Positions 1-5,772 are shown, counted from the stretch's first letter. The stretch is DNA of 6,654 bases from Cyanobacteriota bacterium (GCA_947463165.1 CANHSW010000120.1:1-6654), one strand, 5' to 3'. Numbers and translations: made by a program. Notes: generated by a model from the letters alone, not told the origin.

Positions 1-34
1 CGGCCACATACGCGCAGGTGGTGGCGCTGCTGAT

Positions 35-472
35 GTGACGGAGCGTTGGCTGCAACGTGAATACATCGGCGCCGCGCCTGATCGCTTGCGTGGCATGTGT
101 GTGGCGCATGCTTGCCCCCGCGGCGCATCCGGTCGGCGATGGCGATGCGGCAGCCCAGCCCAGGACCGAGTTGACACTTTGAATCAGCCCTGCCTCTGCC
201 CCGATCTAGTGGTGGAATTTGCTAGCACCAGTGGTGCCAGTCCCAGCGACGAAGGCCCCCGAGGCATCACCGCCCTGCGCCACAAAATGGACATCTATCA
301 AGCCAACGGCGCCAGCCTCGGCTGGTTGCTGCTTCCCCACGAACGGGCCGTTGAGATCTGGCGGGGCGGCCAGCGGGGCCGGGCCGAACGGCTGGAGAAC
401 ACCAGCTGGCTGGAGGGCGGCGAGCTGGCAGCGGGGCTGGCGCTAAACCTTCAGGAAATCTGGGCGATCTGA
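35..472 (+). CDS. N-terminally truncated Uma2-family (PD-(D/E)XK fold) nuclease, probable remnant
   Basis: The C-terminal ~90 residues match the Uma2 (DUF820) family, which has a restriction-endonuclease-like fold and is very abundant in cyanobacteria. Residues 56-62 (PDLVVEF) carry Asp57 and Glu61 of the metal site. Lys84 in LRHKMDIYQANG is the following conserved lysine, and GWLLLPHERAVEIWR is the typical core strand pair. The tail ends in a family-like LQEIWAI. Uma2 proteins are usually about 180-220 residues, with ~100 residues before the PDLVVE motif. Here only 55 residues precede it, and these are Arg/Cys-rich and do not resemble the family N-terminus, so the first half is missing or scrambled. 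The GTG at 35 is only a possible start; the frame is open to the left edge. Residues 62-70 also look like a short insertion relative to the usual form. Family assignment is secure; whether the product is functional is doubtful. Confidence 0.75.
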   Translation: MTERWLQREYIGAAPDRLRGMCVAHACPRGASGRRWRCGSPAQDRVDTLNQPCLCPDLVVEFASTSGASPSDEGPRGITALRHKMDIYQANGASLGWLLLPHERAVEIWRGGQRGRAERLENTSWLEGGELAAGLALNLQEIWAI

Positions 473-644
473 ACTGGGGATTAGCTCCGAAGCCACTAAG
501 TGGCAAGCACTTCAATGACTAATTGGCAATTAATCAGCCGATCGCCTCCTGGGGCAGAGAGAACTATCGCAATTGTGCAGCAATGCAAGCAGGCAGGCAG
601 TTCTTGAGCTCATGAACCATTGCTAGAAATTACTTCTTGCCGCT

Positions 645-669
645 AAGGCCTATGCGGCGATAGGCTTTT
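645..669 (+). terminator. Rho-independent terminator
   Basis: GCCTAT (648-653) and ATAGGC (660-665) form a 6-bp stem around a GCGGCG loop. A-A-G on the left extends it by pairing with the first T residues of the TTTT run that follows. The orientation would end transcripts reading rightwards, such as the one from the Uma2 remnant 170 bp upstream. Confidence 0.6.
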
Positions 670-739
670 AATGATCACCACAGCGACCTTCAATCGTGCT
701 TATGGCTGGTCTGGTGATCCGAACTGTGTTTTGTATCGT

Positions 740-760
740 TCCGATAATGTGGTTATCGGA
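740..760. repeat. Perfect 8-bp inverted repeat (hairpin)
   Basis: TCCGATAA (740-747) and TTATCGGA (753-760) are perfect inverted copies around a TGTGG loop. No T-run follows, so it is not a simple terminator. It lies directly next to a second, longer-range inverted repeat (761-768 CCCGCAAA with 820-827 TTTGCGGG). Confidence 0.6.
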
Positions 761-849
761 CCCGCAAACCAAGCGTATACCTGGGTGGCCTTCGCCAAGG
801 AGCACAGCACCGCAATGGTTTTGCGGGTATCCAGCCAGATGCCGCAGCG

Positions 850-892
850 TGGTTCTCGGAAATGTGGCACACTCGGAGGCTGGTTCTCGGAA
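850..892. repeat. 12-bp direct repeat spaced 31 bp, second copy in a palindrome
   Basis: TGGTTCTCGGAA occurs at 850-861 and again at 881-892. The second copy lies within GGTTC-TCG-GAACC (882-894), a 5-bp stem, and in the competing pairing GGAGG (875-879) with CCTCC (893-897). Internal repeats of this sort occur near the ends of some insertion sequences. No transposase is present here. Confidence 0.45.
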
Positions 893-961
893 CCTCCCAA
901 TAAAGAATTGGGTAGCTCGCCGTCCTCCGAGGCTTCCCGCTGCGGATCACGGAAGAGCTGT

Positions 962-967
962 TATGAT
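962..967 (+). promoter_or_regulatory. Possible -10 element upstream of the two-gene unit
   Basis: TATGAT at 962-967 lies 25 bp before the ATG at 993 and is a good match to a sigma-70 -10 hexamer. No clear -35 hexamer is seen 16-18 bp further upstream, and no strong Shine-Dalgarno precedes the ATG. It is placed by position and similarity only. Confidence 0.3.
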
Positions 968-992
968 AAGTGGGTAGAGTTGTGAATCATCG

Positions 993-1346
993 ATGAGCAC
1001 CTCAGACTCCGCCAACAAAAACAGTCCATCTTTTAAGATCTTCCAGGTTACCAATAATCCTTCCCCTCTGCGAACCGTTGCGTGGAGCACGAGGACGGGC
1101 AGGAGAATGAGGCCCAGATTCTCGCCCGAAAGTATTTGGTTTACCGCCAAGCAAGTTTCTCAAGAAGTTCACCTACCTGTTGAAGCAGTTTCAGAAGTAC
1201 TAGAAAATGATTCCGCGTTTGTGCGGGCTGCAAACTTAGAAACCGACAACAGCGAACCCGTCTATGCGTCCAGAGTTACGTATAATAGAAAAGTTAGCCC
1301 TATTGGCAAGATTAGATCTGTACTCGTCAATAGAATTGTTGGCTAG
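993..1346 (+). CDS. Hypothetical protein with possible winged-helix/HTH segment
   Basis: I do not recognise a named family for this 117-residue protein. The first ~45 residues are polar and basic with no clear structure. From about residue 50 the pattern FTAKQVSQEVHLPVEAVSEV, then a short acidic helix, then EPVYASRVTYNR, resembles a helix-turn-helix followed by a beta wing, as in small winged-helix regulators. That reading is pattern-based. An internal start at Met39 (MRPRFSPESIW) would give a compact ~79-residue domain and cannot be excluded, since no clear ribosome-binding site marks the ATG at 993. The gene is much more AT-rich than the Uma2, TIR and vapBC genes, suggesting separate acquisition. 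It sits 9 bp upstream of the small membrane protein gene and is probably co-transcribed with it, so it might regulate or accompany that protein. Confidence 0.55.
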   Translation: MSTSDSANKNSPSFKIFQVTNNPSPLRTVAWSTRTGRRMRPRFSPESIWFTAKQVSQEVHLPVEAVSEVLENDSAFVRAANLETDNSEPVYASRVTYNRKVSPIGKIRSVLVNRIVG

Positions 1347-1355
1347 TATATTGTT

Positions 1356-1646
1356 ATGAGTGGGATTCCTCCTGTTAGTGCAGTCGATGCTTTTGGCTTC
1401 GCAGGTGGCGTCCTTGCAGGGGTCTACCAACTCGTACAAGTTAGCAAAGTTCCAATAAGTCAGCGGGTCGACAAGGGCGCGCTTTTTTATGTTATAAACT
1501 TTATCGCACTCCCAATCATTGGTTTATTTATTGCCTTCCTTGCACGAACAAAGTGTGCAGAGATTGATCCGTTAATGGCAACATTCGCTGGCTATGCAGC
1601 TCCGTCTCTGCTGCAGAAATGGCAAAATGACAACTTGCTCTTGTAG
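1356..1646 (+). CDS. Small membrane protein with two predicted transmembrane helices
   Basis: This 96-residue protein has no family I can name. Residues ~11-28 form a Gly/Ala-rich hydrophobic helix (FGFAGGVLAGVYQLV). A short basic loop follows (30-40). Residues ~43-63 form a second, strongly hydrophobic helix (LFYVINFIALPIIGLFIAFL). A less hydrophobic segment at 70-86 ends with GYAAPSLLQKW. There is no signal peptide cleavage site. The layout, with paired Gly-rich helices and a Gly-x-x-x-Pro segment near the end, is like the small 2TM proteins found in accessory and defence islands, but the role here is unknown. The ATG lies 9 bp after the stop of the preceding gene without a clear ribosome-binding site, so translational coupling is likely. 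It shares the preceding gene's AT-rich composition. Confidence 0.6.
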   Translation: MSGIPPVSAVDAFGFAGGVLAGVYQLVQVSKVPISQRVDKGALFYVINFIALPIIGLFIAFLARTKCAEIDPLMATFAGYAAPSLLQKWQNDNLLL

Positions 1647-1772
1647 GCCTTATAGTTTTGACTTATTCGCTTCGCGCTATTTAGTTAGCAGACTGTCCAA
1701 TATCAAGATTTAGAAAACGGGAGCGGTAGCCACAGGCTTTGCATAAGCATGCACCCGCTTCTGATCTTGGCG

Positions 1773-1832
1773 TTAAGCAGCACAGAGAGCCACCCACACC
1801 ACAAGTGTTGCGGCCGGGGCCCGGCTGCTTAA
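1773..1832. repeat. 9-bp inverted repeat enclosing 42 bp
   Basis: TTAAGCAGC (1773-1781) is repeated as GCTGCTTAA (1824-1832), perfect over 9 bp. Just inside and overlapping the right arm is a palindrome, GCCGGG-G-CCCGGC (1813-1825), which can fold as a 5-bp stem with a triloop. It could be a remnant of small mobile-element ends or an RNA hairpin. There is no T-run after it. Confidence 0.5.
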
Positions 1833-1911
1833 GCTCTCGACCAACACCTGCTCGATCTAACCCTGTTGACGACAGATCAAGGCTTTCACGCAACCACCAA
1901 GCATGTTGATT

Positions 1912-1958
1912 TCAGGCTATGGAACTCAGGCTATGGAATTCAGGCTATGGAGCTCAGG
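1912..1958. repeat. 14-bp tandem repeat, three copies plus a partial fourth
   Basis: Units start at 1912, 1926 and 1940, each reading TCAGGCTATGGA plus two variable bases (AC, AT, GC). A partial TCAGG follows at 1954. The first 12 bases of each unit are identical. Short tandem repeats like this are common in cyanobacterial spacers and can expand or contract by slippage. Confidence 0.85.
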
Positions 1959-2157
1959 TTGATGGTTAATCCTTGAAGCGCCCGCGCCCGTTGTCGCTCT
2001 GCAGGGGTTACCGCCAACGGACGCAGGGCCAGCCGAACCGCTCCAGTTCCGGATCCAACGGTGCTGACGGCTGATGATCTGGGGCCGGTGCGAGGAAATC
2101 CTGCAAGCTGGCCGGATCAGGAATAGGTTGCTGGGGAATTGATCGTTTTGCTGCGCG
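1940..2157 (-). pseudogene. Possible decayed minus-strand coding tail, family unknown
   Basis: Read leftwards, one frame gives a Pro-rich but protein-like stretch ending DPELERFG. A second frame then continues plausibly (AVTPAERQRARALQGL, then TINLSSIA) to a TGA at 1942-1940 inside the tandem repeat. Joining them needs one frameshift near 2020-2035. No start is available because the right side runs into the TIR gene. I cannot name a family; the case rests on codon texture and GC content only. Confidence 0.2.
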
Positions 2158-5100
2158 ATGAGCGCGATCTTCATCAGCCACAGCCATAAGGACAACGCCT
2201 GGGCCGAGCGCATCCGGGACTGGTTGCTCGACGAAGATAAGCAGCGGCAAGAGAAGCAGCGGGAAGAGGAACAGCGCTACCTCTCTTTGTTTCTCGATAT
2301 CGATGAGAAGAACGGCATCGATGTTGGCGAGCGCTGGCGTGAACAGTTGTTTGAGCACCTGCAGCTATGCGCGGCGGTGATTGTGATCTGCAGTGAGGCC
2401 TATGCCTCGTCTCAGTGGTGCCTGGCAGAGCTTGGAGTGGCGATGGCCTCGGGCAAGTTGGTGTTGCCGGTGCGGATCGATGCGAGCCCACTGCCGAAGC
2501 TGTTGAGCGAAACCCAGGCCACGGCGCTGGCGGTGATCGATCTGGAGCAGGGATCGGCGGCGGGCTGGAGGCGTCTGCAGAAAGGGCTGGAGCCCTTGAG
2601 CTGGCAGATGCGCCAGCCCTGGCCGCCTAAGGAGCCCAACCCCTCCCCGTTTCCCGGCCTGGATTGTTTCGAGAGGAAACACGCGGCGGTGTTCTTTGGC
2701 CAGGAGGTGGTGCGCGAGAAGCTGTTGGCGGCGATCCGACGGCTCCCGGCGCGGCAATCCCGGCTGCTGTTAATCCTTGGGGCCTCAGGCTGCGGCAAGT
2801 CGTCGCTGCTGCGGGCGGGGGTGATGCCCTGGTTGGCAGCTGCCGAACCTGGACGTTGGATTGTTTTGGAGCCCTTCCGGCCGGAGCAAAAGCCGTTCGA
2901 TGCCCTGGGGTTTGAGCTGGCCCGTGCCCACGAAAATCTGAAGCAACCTGCGCCAGCCGAACCGGCGCGCACAGCGGCGGCTTTGGAGCAGCAGCTACGC
3001 CGGCTGAGGCTTGCGGCGGGCCAACAGGAGGCTCGGATTGTGATCGCGATCGATCAGTTTGAGGAATTGCTGGCGCGTGAGGAGGGCCGAGGGGATGGCG
3101 ACGGCAAGGAGGCCGATGCCTTTCTGACCCTGCTGGCGGAACTGCTGGCGCAGAAGAACAGTCAGGTGCTGATCCTGGCGACGCTGCGCTCCGATTTCTA
3201 CGGCCTGTTGCAACTGCATCCCAGCGCCCTGCACCGCCGTGCGGGAGATCCAATTCCACTGGGCCCGCTGGATGTCGCTGGCTTTCGGCAGGTGATTGAG
3301 GGCCCCGCCCGGCGGGTGGGACTGCGATTAGAGCCGGGGCTGAGCGATCTGCTGGTGCGCGACACCCCCAGCGGCGACGCCCTTCCCCTGCTGGCCTTCA
3401 CTCTGCGGGAGCTGTGGGATGGCCGAGCGGACGGCGCCGGCCTAACCCTCAAGCAGTACGAAGTCTTCGGTGGTTTGGATGGTGCGGTGCAGCGCAAGGC
3501 CGATGAGGTGCTCTCCACCAGCGGCGCTCCGGCAGCTGAGATCGAGGCGCTGGAGAGAGCCTTCATCGATCACCTGGTGCGTCTCACCAGCGACGGCCAA
3601 GCGGCCAAACAACCGGCGCCACTGGAGGCGCTACCGCCGGCCAGCCTCCGGCTGGTGGGGCAGTTTGTGGAGGCGCGGCTGCTGGTGTCGGGCAAGGGCG
3701 CTGATGGCGATCAGGTGGAGATCGCCCACGAAGCACTGCTGCGCACCTGGCCCAAGCTGGTCGGCTGGATCGACAAAGGCCGTGAGGCGCTGCTGCAACG
3801 GCTGCGGGTGCGGCGCCTGGGGGAAGACCTCAGCGCCCAAGCACCTGAGCGCCAGCGCCGGCAGGCTTTGGCGCAACTGGCGGCCCTGGCGGCCGGTGGC
3901 GGCGTTGAGGCCCAGGCGGTGGAGCAGGAGGGTGCGCAGCCCCTGGCGGAACTGCTGGCCGCCGCGGCAGCCCCTGAGGCCGACCGCCAGGACGCGGCCC
4001 TGGTGCTGGCGCTGATCGGGGCCGAGCAACCGCTGCGGGATTGCCTGGGCGATCGGGATTGCCTGGGCGATACGGAGGCCCCTGTGGCGGTGCGGCGGCG
4101 GGCGGCGGAGAGCTTGGGTCTGCTGGCCAAGCGCAGCGGCGATCGGGAGCAGCGCGATCGGATCGCCGGCGAGCTGGAGGGCTGGCTGCGCAGCGATGCG
4201 CTGGATCTGCGGATTGAGCAGGTAAGCGAGCCCTCTGCGGTGGCTGCGGCCCGGGAGGCAGCCCAGCGGCAGGTGGCTACCAAGGTGGCGCAGGCCCGCG
4301 CCACCGGCCAACTCGGGAAGTTGAAAGAAGTGCAGCTGCTCCAGATGATTCGCGAGGCCGAAGAGCAGATCGCGCAACAGGAGCGATGGGCGATGGGGCA
4401 GTCTCCCGGCTGGGCGGAGCACGACGCCCTTTTACCTCTGCTGCAGGGGGCATCACGTGGCCTGCAACTGGCGGCCTCGGCCGACCTTCCTCTGTTGGGC
4501 AGCGGCCCTGGCCGGCTGGTGCCGATGCTCACGCTCACCGCGCAAGAGGAAGACACTGCTCTGCGGATCCGCAGCGAGGTGGTGGATTGTGAGCTGTGGA
4601 GGCTGCCGTTGCCGAGCGGCGAACAACTGGAGTTGGTGTTGGTGAAAGGCGGGAACTATGGGATTGGCTCGCCAGTTGAGGAAGTGGGCCGCGCTGTGTA
4701 TGCCGAGCAGCGCATCCGGCAGAAATGCGAGGGAGTGGACGTGGAGGCGTTGCGGCAGGTGCAGCTTGTGAGCTACGCGATGGTGCGTCACCCGATCAGT
4801 CAGGCGCAATGGCGTGTGGTTGTTGAGGGGATGGCACCGGAGCAGCGGGGGCAGCTGCAGGCCACTCCAGGCACCTTTCGGGAGGAGGATCACTGGGAGC
4901 GCTACGGACAACCGGGCGCCTTACCGGTGGACAGCGTCAGTTGGCATCAATGCCAGCAATGGCTGGAGGCGCTCAATAGCTGGCTGGCCTGCCAATGGCC
5001 TGATTGGGCAGAACAGCATCCAGGGCTGGGTTCACAAGCGCTGCAGCTGGCTTTGCCGAGCGAGAGCCAATGGGAGGTGGCCTGTCGGGCAGGCTCTGCC

Positions 5101-5577
5101 ACGCCGTTCCACTTCGGCTCCACCCTGGATCCGAGCTGGGCTCGCTACAACGCGACCTACACCTATGGCAGGGGCCGGCGGGGGGGATATGAGAAACGTC
5201 CGGTGCCGATCGGCTTCTTTGGCCTGGTGAACCGCTGGGGCCTGGCGGAGATGCACGGCCAGCTGTTGGAGTGGTGCGGCGACCAGTGGCATCGCAGCCC
5301 AATTCGCGAGGACCTCGGTAAACGGCGTGGCTGGTTTGGTGGCGGCGGAACGACACAGGAGCTGTTGGATGGCAGAGCCCTGGAGGGGCCCGACCCTGGG
5401 CTGGCGGAGTTCCCCAGCGAACAAGAAATGAAGCTGCTGCGTGGGGGCTCGTGGATCCTCAATCCGCGCATCGCCCGCGCCGCCTTCCGGGACGGCAGCC
5501 GCCCGGACGATGTTTACGCCAGCGTCGGCGTCCGTCCCGGCTGTTTCTCTCCCCCAGGATTGCTTCTTAGCTCTTAA
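2158..5577 (+). CDS. TIR / nSTAND1-type NTPase / FGE-like (C-lectin fold) putative immune sensor
   Basis: This 1139-residue multidomain protein is probably cytoplasmic. Residues 1-150 are a TIR domain: MSAIFISHSHKD at the start, LFLDIDEKNGIDVGERW in the middle, and SSQWCLAE with Glu91 at the NADase catalytic position. Residues ~163-560 are an nSTAND1-type P-loop NTPase: PFPGLDCFERKHAAVFFGQE lead-in, Walker A GASGCGKSS (208-216), Walker B IVIAIDQFEE (Asp299), arginine-bearing ATLRSDFYG (341-349), then a winged-helix part ending IAHEALLRTWPKL. Residues ~560-780 are Ala/Leu/Gln-rich helices, partly HEAT-like. Residues ~822-1130 are an FGE-sulfatase domain: PVDSVSW (923), LPSESQWEVACRAGS (966), WGLAEMHGQLLEWCGDQW (1027) and LRGGSW (1094). 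The start is fixed by an in-frame stop at 2140-2142 and the canonical TIR beginning. By family logic, the C-terminal fold senses a ligand, the STAND module oligomerises with NTP, and TIR depletes NAD. Domain calls are firm; the immune role is inferred. Confidence 0.92.
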   Translation: MSAIFISHSHKDNAWAERIRDWLLDEDKQRQEKQREEEQRYLSLFLDIDEKNGIDVGERWREQLFEHLQLCAAVIVICSEAYASSQWCLAELGVAMASGKLVLPVRIDASPLPKLLSETQATALAVIDLEQGSAAGWRRLQKGLEPLSWQMRQPWPPKEPNPSPFPGLDCFERKHAAVFFGQEVVREKLLAAIRRLPARQSRLLLILGASGCGKSSLLRAGVMPWLAAAEPGRWIVLEPFRPEQKPFDALGFELARAHENLKQPAPAEPARTAAALEQQLRRLRLAAGQQEARIVIAIDQFEELLAREEGRGDGDGKEADAFLTLLAELLAQKNSQVLILATLRSDFYGLLQLHPSALHRRAGDPIPLGPLDVAGFRQVIEGPARRVGLRLEPGLSDLLVRDTPSGDALPLLAFTLRELWDGRADGAGLTLKQYEVFGGLDGAVQRKADEVLSTSGAPAAEIEALERAFIDHLVRLTSDGQAAKQPAPLEALPPASLRLVGQFVEARLLVSGKGADGDQVEIAHEALLRTWPKLVGWIDKGREALLQRLRVRRLGEDLSAQAPERQRRQALAQLAALAAGGGVEAQAVEQEGAQPLAELLAAAAAPEADRQDAALVLALIGAEQPLRDCLGDRDCLGDTEAPVAVRRRAAESLGLLAKRSGDREQRDRIAGELEGWLRSDALDLRIEQVSEPSAVAAAREAAQRQVATKVAQARATGQLGKLKEVQLLQMIREAEEQIAQQERWAMGQSPGWAEHDALLPLLQGASRGLQLAASADLPLLGSGPGRLVPMLTLTAQEEDTALRIRSEVVDCELWRLPLPSGEQLELVLVKGGNYGIGSPVEEVGRAVYAEQRIRQKCEGVDVEALRQVQLVSYAMVRHPISQAQWRVVVEGMAPEQRGQLQATPGTFREEDHWERYGQPGALPVDSVSWHQCQQWLEALNSWLACQWPDWAEQHPGLGSQALQLALPSESQWEVACRAGSATPFHFGSTLDPSWARYNATYTYGRGRRGGYEKRPVPIGFFGLVNRWGLAEMHGQLLEWCGDQWHRSPIREDLGKRRGWFGGGGTTQELLDGRALEGPDPGLAEFPSEQEMKLLRGGSWILNPRIARAAFRDGSRPDDVYASVGVRPGCFSPPGLLLSS
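4036..4071 (+). repeat. Perfect 18-bp in-frame tandem duplication
   Basis: CGGGATTGCCTGGGCGAT occurs twice in succession (4036-4053, 4054-4071) and duplicates Arg-Asp-Cys-Leu-Gly-Asp at residues 627-638, in the helical linker between the NTPase and the FGE-like domain. The perfect identity suggests a recent slippage event. Confidence 0.9.
5430..5547 (+). other. Candidate DGR-type variable region at the 3' end of the TIR-STAND gene
   Basis: After LRGGSW (1094-1099), cyanobacterial DGR target proteins typically have an Asn-rich run with fixed Pro, Arg and Pro-Asp, ending Gly-Phe-Arg. Here the fixed residues are kept (Asn-Pro-Arg at 1102-1104, Arg1107, Arg1111, Pro1116-Asp1117, Gly1124, Arg1126). 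The usual Asn positions are Ile1100, Leu1101, Ile1105, Phe1110, Asp1112, Gly1113, Ser1114, Tyr1120, Ala1121 and Ser1122. All ten of those codons end in C (ATC, CTC, ATC, TTC, GAC, GGC, AGC, TAC, GCC, AGC), as expected if each came from a template AAC with its adenines altered. The comparison consensus is from memory, and C-ending codons are common in GC-rich genomes. No template repeat or reverse transcriptase is in the window. Confidence 0.45.
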
Positions 5578-5591
5578 GCCCTTAATCCCTT

Positions 5592-5610
5592 AGCCCTTTG
5601 GCTGTTTTTT
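5592..5610 (+). terminator. Weak terminator-like hairpin
   Basis: AGCC (5592-5595), a CTTT loop and GGCT (5600-5603) are followed by G and six T residues. The 4-bp stem is short, so it is at best a partial terminator just after the TIR-STAND stop codon. The surrounding bases (5575-5650) are low-complexity repeats of CCCTTA and TTGGCTGTT. Confidence 0.3.
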
Positions 5611-5650
5611 AACCCTTGGCTGTTGGCTTTTGGGCTGTTGGTTGTTGCGG

Positions 5651-5681
5651 GAGGGCGCCGTAGGCGCCTCAAATTGTTTTT
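5651..5681 (+). terminator. Probable rho-independent terminator of the TIR-STAND gene
   Basis: GGCGCC-GTA-GGCGCC, extended on both sides (GAG with CTC, one bulged G), forms a strong stem at 5651-5670. It is followed by AAATTG and a five-T run ending at 5681. It lies 74 bp after the TIR-STAND stop codon and in the correct orientation. DGR targets also often have a hairpin downstream of the variable region, but ~105 bp away is further than in described cases. Confidence 0.55.
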
Positions 5682-5772
5682 CATAACGCTCCAGCTGCTC
5701 CAGCCCAGGGAATCTGGCTCAGTCGCGCTCCCAATTGGCCAACTGCGGGAAGTGTGGGCGGCGTGAAGGGCC

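Larger units (their letters stand above)
473..992. other. Gene-poor spacer with terminator and hairpin cluster
   Basis: No convincing gene is seen in these ~520 bases. The open frames at 671-985 and 696-977 resemble no family I know and overlap each other. The spacer contains an odd palindrome at 492-504 (GCCACT-A-AGTGGC), an intrinsic terminator at 645-669, a perfect 8-bp hairpin at 740-760, an 8-bp inverted repeat pairing 761-768 with 820-827, a small CCTT/AAGG hairpin at 789-800 and a 12-bp direct repeat at 850-892. The density of structure at 740-897 could be the end of a decayed insertion sequence or a structured RNA; neither is demonstrated. Confidence 0.5.
1647..2157. other. Repeat-bearing spacer upstream of the TIR-STAND gene
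   Basis: No intact gene is supported in these ~510 bases. The left part holds a 9-bp inverted repeat with a GC-rich palindrome inside (1773-1832). The middle holds a 14-bp tandem array (1912-1958). The right part (about 1965-2157) rises to the high GC of the flanking genes and reads like a decayed minus-strand coding tail. I see no convincing sigma-70 promoter for the large downstream gene and no Shine-Dalgarno at the usual distance; a GGGGA at 2133-2137 is 20 bases from its ATG. Confidence 0.5.
5590..5772 (-). pseudogene. Protein-like reading frame downstream of vapC, interrupted by a stop
   Basis: In the same frame as vapC, directly after its stop, the minus strand reads RRPHFPQLANWERD. 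An in-frame TGA follows (5721-5719), then ARFPGLEQLERYEKQFEAP and a Gln/Pro/Lys-rich tail to a TAA at 5592-5590. Both halves look like genuine coding sequence, with aromatic residues and an amphipathic helix, but there is no start codon for the second half. It may be a gene tail broken by a nonsense change. I cannot name the family. The terminator hairpin at 5651-5670 lies inside it. Confidence 0.3.

Noticed and set aside
3..38. Possible tail of an upstream gene (Ala-Thr-Tyr-Ala-Gln-Val-Val-Ala-Leu-Leu-Met) overlapping the GTG at 35 by four bases
   Set aside because: Only eleven codons are visible; the overlap is typical of coupled genes, but nothing identifies the protein and the Uma2 N-terminus itself is doubtful.
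671..985. Open reading frame of 104 codons on the plus strand (and an overlapping one at 696-977)
   Set aside because: No recognisable family or domain, no clear ribosome-binding site, overlaps several hairpins and repeats, and competing frames are equally open.
1681..1893. Minus-strand open frame of 70 codons with several cysteines
   Set aside because: No family resemblance, spans the inverted repeat and palindrome, and has no ribosome-binding site; possibly insertion-sequence debris but not supported.
3631..4556. Long minus-strand open frames (263 and 281 codons) opposite the TIR-STAND gene
   Set aside because: They are antisense shadows of a GC-rich gene with strong third-position bias; their translations are Arg/Ser/Ala-rich with no domain.
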